Made by a program: the position numbers and the translations under genes
Source of the DNA: Oreohelix idahoensis
Lineage: Eukaryota; Mollusca; Gastropoda; Stylommatophora; Oreohelicidae
Direction of reading: 5' to 3'
Assembly (NCBI GenBank): GCA_024509875.1
Contig: JAMPIV010019090.1
Location: forward strand, 1-64,000
Length of the DNA: 64,000 nucleotides
Notes under the pieces: model-generated
What the model was told of the DNA's origin: nothing
Database searches by the model: none
What the model saw: the letters and a program-made list of their open reading frames with translations, nothing else
Shown here: in pieces, positions 23,801 to 35,424 of the stretch
Layout: every line of letters starts with the position of its first letter
Numbering within the stretch: position 1 is the first letter of the stretch

Positions 23801-25297
23801 TCCTTTAAAGATGTCAAGTTCGGCGACAATCTCTCACCAGAACAACAAACAGAAACTAGGGCTCTACTAAAACAGTACAGTGCAGTTTTAACGGATGTAC
23901 CTGGTCGAACAAATCTCATTGAATTTGATATGAAATTAACAAACGAGACCCCTGTTCAAACCAGAGTTTACCCCATCCCGTACGCTAAAGCTGATGCACT
24001 TCGCGGAGAAATAGACAAGCTGCGTCAGGCAGGAATTATCAGTGAGTCTACATCTACTTACAGCTCGAGCGTAGTGCTGTTGCAGAAGCCCAATAAGGAA
24101 GTTCGGCTGTGCATTGATTACAGGTTGCTAAACGCTGTAACGGAATTCCAGCCCGAACCTCTCCAAACTGTTTCTGAGTTGTTCACCAAGCTCAGCAAAG
24201 CTAAGATCTTCTCCAAGATTGACCTCAGCAAAGGTTATTATCAAATACCAGTCATGGAGGAAATTAAACCTTTGTTAGCTTTCAGCACTAGTGAAGGACA
24301 TTACACATTTAACGTGATGCCGTTCGGTTTGCATAACGCACCAGGAGTGTTCACCAGGATGATGAGGAAGCTTCTACAACCTTTGCAAAGTCCCCATATC
24401 CATAATTTCATGGATGACATCTTAATTGCATCGGAAACCTATGAAGAACATATTGCTACGGTGGCTATGCTCCTCAGGAGACTACAGGAAACGGGTCTCA
24501 CAGCCAGACCTAGCAAATGTCTCATCGGGTTTGAACAGTTAGACTTCCTGGGGCACACTATTTCTCACGGATGCAGTTGGCCTATTAAGAAGAACGTGGA
24601 GAAAATAGTGGCAGCAAAAAGACCCCGAACGAAGAAAGACGTACGTTCCTTCATATCGCTATGTGCATACTATCAGAAGTACATCCAGAACTTCAACGGA
24701 CTGACGGCACCTCTGACTTACCTCACAAAGAAAGGTTGTCCTGATAAGGTCATATGGGATCAAAAGTGCGAACACGCGTATAGCACTTTGAAAGGACAGT
24801 TGTCTGCATACCCCATTTTGAGGTTGCCTGACCTCAAGAAAACTTTTGTACTGAGAGTCGACGCGTCAGGTCAGGGCATCGGGTCAACACTGCTTCAAGC
24901 CGATGACAACGACCTGAACATGCTATTTCCAGTTGCCTATGGCAGTCGGAAATTAAATAAAGCGGAACGGAACTACAGCGTAGTTGAAAGGGAATGTCTT
25001 GCTCTGATTGACGGTATCAGACGCCATCATGAGTTTCTTTATGGTACATCTTTCACGGTGCAAACAGACCACGCTCCGTTAGCATTTCTTGGTGCCAATA
25101 AAGAATTTAACGCAAGGATCATGCGCTGGGCGCTTCTTTTAAGCGTCTATTCTTTCAAAGTGGAATATATTCCGGGAAGACAGAATGTCGGGGCTGATTT
25201 TCTGAGTAGAAACTGGTCTACAGAGGAAGAAGAGCAAACTGAAGATACCACTCATCCTAAAATCACCAATCAGGTCACCTCCATTGTCAAAAAATGA
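20804..25297 (+). CDS. Gag-Pol polyprotein, integrase before RT
   Basis: A single frame of 1,497 residues; the start ATG at 20804 sits in AACAATGG. Residues 1-115 are a Glu/Lys/Arg-rich coiled coil. About 150-315 form the capsid, ending in a SCAN-like segment (LLELVLVEQIKSTLS, 271-285). No CCHC zinc knuckle is present; only a lone Cys remains near 414. The retropepsin has DTG at 453-455 and ILGCRY. The integrase has zinc ligands H625, H632, C662 and C665, catalytic D695, D754 and E790 (spacing 35) and a GWQGPF motif at 928-933. RT follows, with VMPFG and the catalytic FMDD at 1202-1205. RNase H has D1353, E1397 and D1422. Domain sequences are Ty3/gypsy-type, but integrase precedes RT, as in Gmr1-like elements. 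The protein would assemble particles, copy the RNA and integrate the DNA. No internal stop, so gag and pol would be made as one product. Confidence 0.97.
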   Translation: MAERIKMRSILRLEAKEAGLDAEAANAFINQELEIYDAEQQRAEAERKAKQQRAEAERKEEKERTERREAQERADKKEAEERLLEQKKIEAEMETRRERERERDKERQHQLALKALESRGASTSTNGEPSSPQSQSMDLSSTQSAQLTAMSFSLESFPSPNEKIDSYLEKFERLANLYGLESTRWALKLSTSLKGNAYDVYTKLGPNQHDYDMLKKALLQQFEMTARKFLQLFRNSRKESMETFPQFSSRLTGYLTKCIELSDLPLSYEGLLELVLVEQIKSTLSNETRRFLAEQGAVRLEDILNKAERYSNAMAELPSTKRKPTDEPSRKQNLEQASYSSTSSQHYNQRDNNTQKPPQEKSKFYKTRYPPNTNSDQPNKPTWQRGHQGQGKGKTPTPGTSDQGKQTGPNRIECLHTASKGRVNVSDSQPEGDRPSTRGTVILNGTSTTCLLDTGLSFDCIVARHLVKPGQETEETVKLSGIFRSDAPRTLPIALVEIHSDFVRGVIKAAIMDDSIYPVILGCRYVFIGRPKEPIVAEVTTRGQAKKEREPAPNLLPNELKEAQQKDPTLAPCFKKLPMAKDPRHNGDIFSKDGVLYRRTGNPDTGNNQLLVPTQYRNQILEMGHSLPFSGHMGQNATIQRIKNHYWWPGMNSDIVRYVKSCAQCQRVAPKHLTPPVPMGQMPIVGTTFERVAVDIIGPLEKTKRRNRFILTLVDTCTMWAEAVPLPCTNSKHVAEALVQIFTRLGFPQQVLTDNGSQFRSLLMEEIFKILRAKHIHTSPYHPAGNGLMERFNGTLTMMLRKLGQEKPEDWDQYISAALFAYREVPQASTGFAPATLLFGRPIKGPLEALLRSLTDQKADETVVSASKYVSELKERLKLGWDLATTNLKKARAKITKRYNKAAKERELQPGEKVLLLLPTGSNKLRIGWQGPFTVLKKISRTNYKISIKGKEKVFHVNLLKKYVERPVPSSEHLLAVAIATEDEEDDDGCMEYPLQPTESFKDVKFGDNLSPEQQTETRALLKQYSAVLTDVPGRTNLIEFDMKLTNETPVQTRVYPIPYAKADALRGEIDKLRQAGIISESTSTYSSSVVLLQKPNKEVRLCIDYRLLNAVTEFQPEPLQTVSELFTKLSKAKIFSKIDLSKGYYQIPVMEEIKPLLAFSTSEGHYTFNVMPFGLHNAPGVFTRMMRKLLQPLQSPHIHNFMDDILIASETYEEHIATVAMLLRRLQETGLTARPSKCLIGFEQLDFLGHTISHGCSWPIKKNVEKIVAAKRPRTKKDVRSFISLCAYYQKYIQNFNGLTAPLTYLTKKGCPDKVIWDQKCEHAYSTLKGQLSAYPILRLPDLKKTFVLRVDASGQGIGSTLLQADDNDLNMLFPVAYGSRKLNKAERNYSVVERECLALIDGIRRHHEFLYGTSFTVQTDHAPLAFLGANKEFNARIMRWALLLSVYSFKVEYIPGRQNVGADFLSRNWSTEEEEQTEDTTHPKITNQVTSIVKK

Positions 25298-25322
25298 AAA
25301 CATGAAAAATGGTTTCATGTCT

Positions 25323-25337
25323 AAAAGTGGGGACGAT
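25323..25337 (+). promoter_or_regulatory. polypurine tract of element 1
   Basis: AAAAGTGGGGACGAT immediately before the 3' LTR; the likely plus-strand DNA primer. Confidence 0.8.
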
Positions 25338-27769
25338 TGTGACGTACGTCTAGTTTGACTAGTGAATTTTCCCTGATATGATGGATGATTTAAAGGGACC
25401 TTTAGCTTTTCATAACATTAGAACCCCTGAACATTTGTTGTAACTTTTCGTTTGCCAGAACGCATTCCACCGGGACTCATGTAGGATACAGCGACGAGAT
25501 CAAAGAGACAGACCGAGGGATCTTAGGGGAGACTATCGGCGCTATCAAAGACAGTAGTTTTCCCTGATACGAGACGCAGTTGCTTGCCGCTAATTTCGCG
25601 TCTCGGTGTCAATCGAGGAACCGAGCGAACGGGGGAAAGCGAAACGGGCAGCAGCGAGCGGATACGAAGACCAGGGGGCGGCTTCTTCTCTTGATTTGGC
25701 GGTCAGATCCCCAAAAGTTCGTGAGATCAAATAAGTTGTCAAGTTTATCATGTCCCACTCAACTTACATTTCATTTTAGCTAAATAGACCATGAAGAACT
25801 AGACACGTTATCACTCGCTGGCCAGACCTTTACAGAAGCACTAGCTTTATTGAAATCTTGTTATAGATTTTCCCCTGGATTTTATATATATATTTGCAGT
25901 GATTTCTAATTCTGTGCAAAGCGGTAAAATATATATTGTGTAAAGTGATCAGTGGTCTAGCTCTAGTCATTCTATTTCAAGGGATTTTGTGTTAATTTAA
26001 ATCTATTTAATTAAACCATCTCAAGAGTTCCAGTTTTTTAAATATAATGATCTATCTATTATATTATTTCAAAAGATAATAGATGCTTAAATTAACTTTT
26101 AAAGTCGCGAAGGAATTTATAATTAATAAATTCAGTTAAGTCCTAGTTTTATAGATGTGTGTTTTTAACCACTAGAACTCGCGCAGTGTTTATTAAATAC
26201 ATAATTAAATACTCGAGTGTATTATAGGCTTAACGGGAAATTCATCGCGCTTTAGAAGGTTATTTGTTTTCGGTATATTACATGTCTTTTTTTTCTTTCA
26301 TACAGAGTGATCGTAACCTGTGCGATCCCAGCATTAAGAAAGCAATAAAGAAATCAATCTAAGCAAAGCAAAGCATAAACAGTGTGTAGAGTTCCCCTGA
26401 CGCAGAACTTGTTGAGACTGTGTAAATTTTTAATCTTTGAGGCGATTCTATGTTTGGAATTCCGCTATCTAACTTATAGCAAAGAAAGCACACCCAAAGA
26501 CAAATTTAACGCACCATCAAACAACTTAAGTCGTAACGGGAAGAAGAACACTGGCCCGAGCTTTGTTAGTTTACTGACACAGAGAGATAATTCATAATTT
26601 CCTGAACAGTGATGTGACTAGTTTTCTCACTGGACTTAAACCATACCTCACGGATAAAGTGTACCAGCACGCGTAAGAATTTTATTATCAGCGGCATAGC
26701 CAAATAGACCACACCATCCTCACCCCGGTATCAGAGACCGTGCCCTCCCATAGAAACTGTTATTAAGAAAAGAGACACAACTACAGATTCATTTTCCAGC
26801 GATTACGGGATCCTTTTATGTGCTGACCGCCTACCCGATAATCTGGGGCTAGAACTTGAACAAACACTCATACATTTAGTTGAGGTGTAACTGCTGTTGT
26901 GTTATTCTATGGAGTGCAAGATTTTTTCACAATCGGTAAGTGAGAGCAAGATGAGTGAAGGCCTTTGCTAGCGCGTGTATGAATGACAGGAAATTAATTC
27001 TTTTGTGTGACCATTTTGTTAACTTGCTTACCTGGTAACATATATCTTTTCTGTATACCCTACATTGTTCCTTTAAGTGGGATAGTTGATAATTTGTTAA
27101 CTCTGTTTAAAACCACCTCCTTTCCATTTGCTTAGTAAAGGGAAGAACAGCTGGGAAGAACAGTTTTTTCTATCACTTATACCTAACTTGGTAACACCTC
27201 TTTCAGAGTAATTAACTTTACTGTTAGGTTAACGTACCCGTGTTCCTGATATTATCTATCTCTGGACTGGGTTTGTCTTTGTCTAATGAGCGGGAAGGGC
27301 TTAGTCGATACCAATCTTCTTCACCCCCTCCCAAACTTGTTATTTGCATTTGTGTACTTATGATAATTTATGTAATATCTGATATTTTTAGTGATTGATG
27401 TTTAAAGTGAATAAAATCACCTAAACTCATTTAGTTCTGTGTGTTGGATATACCCAAAGCCCAACATTTCCCCTATTCGTTTAATATAGTTTGTATCAAC
27501 GTCGTGTGTGTGTTTGAAAACACCGAATCGGTGAGCGCGCAGATGCGAGTCTGGAAAACTGGCAAATAATTGTTTGACCAGGAGAGTGAAAGAGAAGATT
27601 GAGAGACACGATTTGTCGTAAATAAGTCTGTCTTTACTCTCCTCCAGCACGCTGTGAAGTAACTATTAAATCTCTACATTTTCTATCACTGAGCTTTCCA
27701 TCATCATTTTCCACTCTAAACCGGACCACTATTTCTACGACTCTTTTCTCTCAAAATAAATTTACGACA
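25338..27769 (+). repeat. 3' LTR of element 1
   Basis: 2,432 bp, near-identical to the 5' LTR and followed by the TSD AATCC. Confidence 0.97.
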
Positions 27770-27774
27770 AATCC
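27770..27774 (+). repeat. TSD of LTR element 1 (right)
   Basis: AATCC, matching 17562-17566. Confidence 0.93.
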
Positions 27775-28436
27775 AGTGGACTCTGACTAAGCAGTTGGAT
27801 GATCTGGATTTTGCTGATGACTTGGCTCTTCTGTCCCATAACCGTAATAAGATGCAGGACAAATTGAAAACACTCGATGAGAGGTCACAGCAATTGGGTC
27901 TGAAAATACACAGGGAAAAGACAAAAATAATGAGAATAAATGCAGGTAATGATAACAGGGTTGAACTAGAAGAAACACCAATACAAGATGTAGAATCCTA
28001 CACATATCTTGGCAGCAATATAGACAATGTCGGAGGGACAGACAGTGATATCAAAATAAGAATACAAAAAGCAAGAGGAGCTTTGATTGCATTGAGAAAT
28101 ATATGGAGATCAAGAAAAATCGGATCCAGCACAAAAATAAGAATCTTCAACTCAAATGTGAAGTCAGTCCCATTGTATGGCTCTGAGACATGGAGAACAA
28201 CAAAGACAACAACCAAAAAGCTACTGACTTTCATAAATGGGTGCTTGCGTAGAATAGAGGGATTAAAATGGTATGACAAGGTTACCAACGTGGAACTGAT
28301 GACAAGAACTACACAAGTCCCAGTAGAACAAGAGATGAGAAGAAGACGATGGCGATGGATAGGACACACACTGAGGAAACATGATGATAGCATTACAAGG
28401 CAGTCCTTGTTCTGGAACCCCCAGGGCAAAAGAGGC
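27775..28436 (+). pseudogene. RTE reverse transcriptase, 3' part (split gene)
   Basis: Continuation of the RTE gene interrupted at 17566. It carries the catalytic box LDFADDLALLSH, then LGLKIHREKTKIM, YTYLGSNIDNVGG, LYGSETWRTT and RRRWRWIGHTLRKHDDS, the usual RTE C-terminal region. The frame is open from the insertion junction to an (AT)n tract at 28440, where the last part (GRPRNTWRREL-type text present in other copies) is replaced. Apart from the LTR insertion, the small lesion near 17505 and the lost ends, this copy is well preserved. It is the best reference in the window for the RTE fragments at 9425, 13710, 38205 and 50640. Confidence 0.92.
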
Positions 28437-28437
28437 A

Positions 28438-28439
<2 letters not shown>

Positions 28440-28520
<81 letters not shown>
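28440..28520. repeat. (AT)n microsatellite
   Basis: About 80 bp of AT joined directly to the truncated RTE coding sequence. Confidence 0.97.
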
Positions 28521-28525
<5 letters not shown>

Positions 28526-28967
28526 TCTGACTCATATATTTGCATGCATATATAAAAAACTGAAGCGACTATGATTGTTTAGTTTTAATACAACATGTAA
28601 CAATGTTAATAACGAATTAGTCTTTAACAGTTAAAATAAATATGGAAAGATTGGTGAAATTCAGATAAATGTTTTCGCCATGGAGACGTAAATGAAGATT
28701 TATCAAAAGTCTGTTCATTTCGTCTATTTTACAAGAAACTTAACTCTAGCTGAGTCCTGCAGCTGTGGTTCATCAATTCTGTGATGACAAAAGCCTTCTC
28801 CACACTCTCTTCCACTGTGGGCGGTTAGGGTGGATGCTTTTCTCTCACACTAGCGGTGTTAGTACCACAAATCGTCTGCTGGCTTGTAACCACGAACTTT
28901 AGAAAAATAGAAAAACAAATGCCTTCTGCTAAGTACATTTGTTTGGAGCCCCCTAACAAGCTCACGT
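28521..28967. other. no recognisable gene
   Basis: AT-rich; nothing coding. It may be the internal remnant of the LTR relic that follows. Confidence 0.35.
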
Positions 28968-29826
28968 TCCCGTTGTCGGCTCACCAATGTTAAACTCTCA
29001 GAAGAATTTAGTTCTCGAGCAGATGGTTAAAATTCATCAATATTACTCTGAGGATTAACGGGAACATGTGTCTGGACAGTGAGAATATGATGTGTGCCTG
29101 AATTAACATTAACAAGTTACATAAATCTCACAAAATGATATGCTACACTTGAGGTGCACATTATGTAATCATCACTTATTACTGCTCCAGTCGGAGTCCT
29201 GGGTACACTTCTGCTGTCGAGTTTCTGCACGACTAGTCATAAACAATCACCAGCTCTTGCAATAGAGGTTCGTGCATATACTGTTTTCATATGTTGAGGT
29301 TGGCAACCTCGTATATAACCACTTAGCAAGAAACCTGTAAAATTTACATTAGTAAATAAATTGTTTACACTTACCCCAAAATTTTGGGAATACACAATCT
29401 CAATGCGCAGATTTAAACTGGATTAGATGCTTCGAAATCACTTAGGTCTGGAAATTAGAGTTAATTCCTCTGACGGCGGGTGTTCTGCTAAATCATTAAC
29501 CTGGGAAAACTTTTGTTTAATTCCTCTATGACTTGGTCTGGGAAATTAAAGTTAATTCTTCTGACGGCGGGTGTTCTGCGAAAATCACTGGCCATGGAAA
29601 ACTATTGTTTAATTCCTCTATGAATTGTGATCAAATTCCTAAGTTTCCAGTCTTGTATTAAAAATGCAGGTTTACTTGTAAATTCCTAGGTTGCCCAATA
29701 CTCGGATCTGTCACTTACAGTTCCGGAATTTCTAAGTCCAATGTCTCTTTTTTCTTTCTGACTTTTATGAGTCGCTAGTCTGACGTTTGCGCTGCAGTGT
29801 CTGTTGTGACTCCGATTTCACTACAT
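28968..29826 (-). mobile_element. possible LTR relic with PBS-like motif
   Basis: On the minus strand, 28986-28968 reads TGGTGAGCCGACAACGGGA, the look of an LTR-retrotransposon primer-binding site. It is directly preceded by a CA (28989-28988) that would end an LTR; on the plus strand that LTR begins TGTTAAACTC at 28988. A plausible other end is TTTCACTACA near 29825, but no second LTR or TSD was found. Treat as a candidate solo or truncated LTR. Confidence 0.35.
29441..29628 (+). repeat. ~90-bp tandem duplication
   Basis: Two copies, offset by 90 bp, of GGTCTGGAAATTAGAGTTAA...CTGACGGCGGGTGTTCTGC...TTGTTTAATTCCTCTATGA with several substitutions. It lies within the possible LTR relic. Confidence 0.85.
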
Positions 29827-29855
29827 TATATCTCACAATCCTCAGTTCAAATTCC

Positions 29856-30165
29856 GGGACCAAAGACGCATCAAAAGTGAAGAATGCAGTAAGCGACCCA
29901 TACCTTGACTGCTTGCGTCAGGGTCAGCAAACCAGAGCTGACCATGACCCTACTCTACCTCCAAGTGGTGGTCCTGGAAACAGGCTGCATCACTGCAGTC
30001 TGGCTGAGAGAGTAGAGATCGAATAGGGAAGGCTAACCCGGTCCCAAAAATGCCTAACCCGAAAACAGATGTGTCGGGCCGAAAGGCGCAGATATCGCAG
30101 TTTTGCTGTAAACGGCGACACAACGTAACAAACGTCCTTTTCAGGACGAACGCAGAAGAAGAAGT
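29856..30165 (+). mobile_element. SINE-like retroposon, copy B
   Basis: A 310-bp relative of 2700-2948, starting GGGACCAAAGACGC and ending in GCAGAAGAAGAAGT. It is flanked by a perfect 12-bp duplication AGTTCAAATTCC (29844-29855 and 30166-30177). It is longer than copy A because of an internal segment (about 29955-30025) containing CTGCATCACTGCAGTCTGG. Independent TSDs on both copies show the unit is mobile. Confidence 0.8.
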
Positions 30166-30712
30166 AGTTCAAATTCCAGCTGTGTTTCCGCCTAATTTTC
30201 CAATGAGATACATCGTTTATTCCTGCCTCTCAAATCAACCAATCCAATCGAATCTCGTTCAGCACTACGTAGTTAGGGGTGCTTCAAATTAAAAAAATAC
30301 CCTCACGTGTTTCAAAATATTAAATTTAATATCCACGAGTGACCTCTTCACATCGTTGCGTCAGGCTTCCGCCGGCATCTTGTGCTCAACTCATAAACAC
30401 CATATGTGAACTCATTTGATGTCCAGATGCTACCTTTCGCCAATATTGCCTCTCCAGACAGATTATCATGATAATCGCACACAGGCATGGTTCCGTGAAA
30501 CGATAAACGCATCTACCACCTGTGTAATCTGCCCACCTCAGACGGCTCTCTCAGACAGCCAATATTGGCTTCTATAGATGTTGATCGGGCGAGACCGTCT
30601 TTTCATGATAAGAATCTCGCTCGCTGACCGATGATAATGACTGGGTATTGTTACGATAATACCCCAGTTCACCTGGCGGAACGTAAATAAGTCTGAGGAG
30701 TGTTAAACAAGA

Positions 30713-30787
30713 TAAAGACAGTCCCATAGCAAATACTTCCGTAGGGGAGTGGAGTGTTAGAGACTTCACACTACTGATCCAGCATAG
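30713..30787 (-). mobile_element. SINE 3'-end fragment
   Basis: Minus-strand 3' part of the tRNA-derived SINE family (CCGTAGGGGAGTG, AGAGACTTCAC and a GATCCAGCAT region); head absent. Confidence 0.75.
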
Positions 30788-30924
30788 ACAGTAAATAATG
30801 GTGCATAAAATATGCCACATAATAATGACACGGGAGAGAAAAATAAGAAAATATCACTCGCACGGGAATGTAATGCAATCCTGCGGGAGTGGACTTGAGA
30901 TCGCTCAACCGTATCGTCACACCA

Positions 30925-31815
30925 CTAAGTACCAGCGAAATGTCAACACGTACCACTAAGAACAAATGCAACATCTACACATACCTCTAAGTACAAACAA
31001 AATGTCCATACAAACAAATACCTACAACTAGAACATCTACACTTGTCTCCACACATTCATTCGTACCTCTTAGTGTAAATACAATATCTACGCGTACCAA
31101 TAAGCACAAACAAAATATCTACGCGTACCAAAAGGCACAAACAAAACATCTACGTGTACCAATAAGCACAAACAAAACATCTACGTGTACCAAAAGGCAC
31201 AAAGAAAACATCTACGTGTACCAATAAGCACAAACAAAACATCTACGTGTAATAAAAGGCACAAAGAAAACATCTACGTCTACCAATAAGCACAAACAAA
31301 ACATCTACGTGTACCAAAAGTCACAAACAAAACATCCACACATACCAAAAGGCACAAAGAACACATCTACCTGTACCAAAAGGCACAAACAAAACATCTA
31401 CGTGTAGCAAAAGGCCCAAACAAAACATCTACGTGTACTAAAAGCCACAAACAAAACATCTACGTGTACTTATGCCACAAACAAAACATCTACGTGTACT
31501 AATAGGCACAAACAAAACATCTACGTGTACCAAACGGCACAAACAAAACATCTGCGTTTAACAAAAGTTACAAAAAAACATCTACATGTATCAAAAGGCA
31601 CAAACAAAAACTCTACATGTACTAATAGGCACAAACAAAACATCTACGTGAACTAATAGGCACATACAAAACATCTACATGTACTAATAGCCACAAACAA
31701 AACATCTGCGTGTACTAATAGGCACAAACAAAACATCTGCGTGTACTAATAGGCACAAACAAAACATCTACGTGTACCAAAAGGCACAAACAAAACATCT
31801 GCGTTTAACAAAAGG
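30925..31815 (+). repeat. ~31-bp minisatellite (CTACGTGTACCAA type)
   Basis: About 28 copies of AAACATCTACGTGTACCAAA + AGGCACAAACA. The first units match the array at 16371-17012; later units are a homogenised derivative. No unique spacers lie between units. Confidence 0.94.
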
Positions 31816-32554
31816 AGCGACCTTTTCTGTAAACTGACGTGAGTTATTACCGAACCTCGACTGCACATTCGAACATCGTGAGTGCCAGTTTAAAAAGCTC
31901 TCTACATTGTGAAAGAAACTCTCTGTGGTTTCAATAGATTTTGACATTTAAAAACCTATTCATTCTTTTAATAAAAGCTTTACAGATAAGTTCAACAAGT
32001 TCTAGTGCTGGAAGAAGCCACTACCATTAAGGATGACAAAGACCGCTGAAGAGAAAGAATGTGTTTTAACTGCGAACAGATAAGTTGATATTCTTTGTAA
32101 CAACATTTATGGAGGCCATTTAAAACAAGTAGAAACAATGGTTCTTACTAAAGGCATTCGAAAGATCAACATCGTGTGACCATACCTTCTGTCACAGACC
32201 CAATCAGTTGGAACACTTTCATGAAGCTGCGTAACTTTCCAGGTCTTAACATAACCAATGGTGGTGACTAAATCCGTTATAGGGATTTGACCAGATCCTT
32301 GGCTTATTAAAAAACTGCACTTAAGCCATGTACTGCTTTTGTGGTTATAAACAGTATAATTATTATCTACGGTGATTTGTTGAGTGCTTTAGCAAATTTA
32401 CTATATTTTTTACTATAATGGTTTGTGCATGTTGCATTCATTGGGCATATTTGATACTGTAAATGTATTATGCTATTATAAAACATTTACAATGTTGCAT
32501 TACTTTAAATTAATACTTGAAGTACATATGAGAATGAATGAGACAAGTATGAAC
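31816..32554. other. no recognisable feature
   Basis: AT-rich sequence with no frame or repeat core that I can identify. Confidence 0.4.
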
Positions 32555-32640
32555 AATGAGAAGTAGGAAGGGCCGAATGTTAGACAGGCCAATACGTCCA
32601 ATTATTAACATTTTCCAAATGAAACTCATTCGTTCAAAGA
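32555..32640 (+). mobile_element. CR1/L2-like LINE 3'-UTR fragment
   Basis: AGGAAGGGCCGAATGTTAGA + CAGGCC, ending near CTCATTCGTTC, matches (in the opposite orientation) the 3' UTR of the LINE at 33552-34175, so it is a second copy of that 3' end. Confidence 0.65.
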
Positions 32641-32904
32641 GAAACGAACAAACAAAATGGTATATGGGAACAAAATTGTGTGGAGTGCCTAGAAAGTTCC
32701 AGTTAGGGGTTTTACAAGTTAAATGTGACTTTAAAAGTATGAATTTGATCAGTGCGGCCTTTTTCTGTAATTATGAATTTATATATTTTTAGTGACATTT
32801 TCCGGACAAGCACTGTACATCTAAGCCTTCAATACGCTCGTGAAGGCACAAGAGAAAAACCAAAAGATTAGACTGAAGCTCTTCATTGAATTAAATCATG
32901 GCAG

Positions 32905-33060
32905 ATCATTAGCTCCACGGTTGTGGAGTCAGTCAACAAATTTTCCGACTCCGACTAGTTTTTACAAATCATGGCATAAAACTTGAGTCGGATTCTAGAT
33001 TTTTTTAACCGACTCAAACTCCATTTTTAAAAATGACTTCGACTCAACAGCCATAATTAT
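32905..33060. repeat. GACTCCGACT-type dispersed repeat
   Basis: Repeated variants of the words GGAGTCAG, CCGACTCCGACT, GAGTCGG and CGACTCAA in both orientations over about 150 bp. Resembles a repeat type I remember from several invertebrate genomes; identity unverified. Confidence 0.45.
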
Positions 33061-33159
33061 CTCACGTCCTTTCATTGAAGATAATTCGCCGATATAAATG
33101 GACGAAAATTACATGATTCCTATTAGTGTTCACTTCCTCGTGTCCCAATTAATCTCACG

Positions 33160-34673
<1,514 letters not shown>

Positions 34674-34675
34674 CT

Positions 34676-34780
34676 TAACCATAAAGTTTTTAAGATTTGG
34701 ACATGCACCCTAATACAACCAACAGCGCTGTGTCAAGGCTGAATGGAACGCACCTCTTCAAAACAATGCAAACTTTTTTT
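34676..34780 (+). repeat. short dispersed repeat, copy 2
   Basis: Core GATTTGGACATGCACCCTAA + TACAACC; diverged copy of 2516-2625. Confidence 0.6.
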
Positions 34781-35424
34781 TTTTTTTTAACTGAAATTTC
34801 TATGGTCAAACATGGGTAAATGTTTGGTTTTGGTTTTAAGAACCACTGCACACGGACAAATCCATCAGTGCTCCGATCTCCTCCCTTAGATCACACAATA
34901 GGATATCAGCACAGTGCACCAGCTCCGTAGCACCAGCGAGGATCCCAATGTGTGCATCCAGGAATCATCCATTCTATAAATATCTTTGTGGCGGGTAGGT
35001 TTCCTAGTTTTTAAATTTTGCCAGTGCAGCGGCCATATGGCCTACTCTTTACTACTGTATTTCCAACTGCCGTGGGATTTTAACGTTCGCAACTTGCACA
35101 CGGGACCTCCTATTTTTTGCCCTCAACCGAAAAGGTTAGGCATCCGATCTCACTACCCAGGAGATCAGAGGGGAGTATGACATCATTAGGAACAACAGGT
35201 TCTGACAAAAAGTTTCATCAGATATATATAGTACCTTTAGAACTCGAGTCGGACGCCATTTCTCTTGGCCACTCCGACCACCGTGGGAGGGAGAGGGGGC
35301 ATGTCGTATAATTTAAGAGCTAATGTGATGTAATAGCATATATTTCTGATATCTAACTTGAAATAATCTGACCTACAGAGGGCCACACTAAATTACCCAA
35401 ATTGGGCCCTGCATATACTCAGCA
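34781..35424. other. unrecognised, repeat-like sequence
   Basis: The stretch near 35060-35120 (CTGCCGTGGGATTTTAACGT...CACACGGGACCTCC) resembles invertebrate repeats I remember, but no family can be named. No coding frame is supported. Confidence 0.35.

Larger units (their letters stand above)
17567..27769 (+). mobile_element. LTR retrotransposon 1, Gmr1-like Ty3/gypsy, intact
   Basis: A complete 10,203-bp LTR retrotransposon with 5-bp TSD AATCC, LTRs of 2,428 and 2,432 bp starting TGTGACGTAC and ending TTTACGACA, a primer-binding site, one 1,497-codon gag-pol frame and a polypurine tract. By eye the LTRs differ by about two substitutions and four short indels. It sits inside an RTE LINE. Pol domain order is protease-integrase-RT-RNase H, as in the Gmr1 group. 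The intact frame and near-identical LTRs make it a candidate active copy. Confidence 0.97.

Noticed and set aside
22199..23919. Minus-strand frames opposite the gag-pol gene of element 1
   Set aside because: Shadow frames of the strong plus-strand coding sequence.
30925..31815. Regular 31-bp repeats resembling a CRISPR array
   Set aside because: Units are contiguous with no unique spacers, diverge gradually, and lie in a eukaryotic genome; it is a minisatellite.
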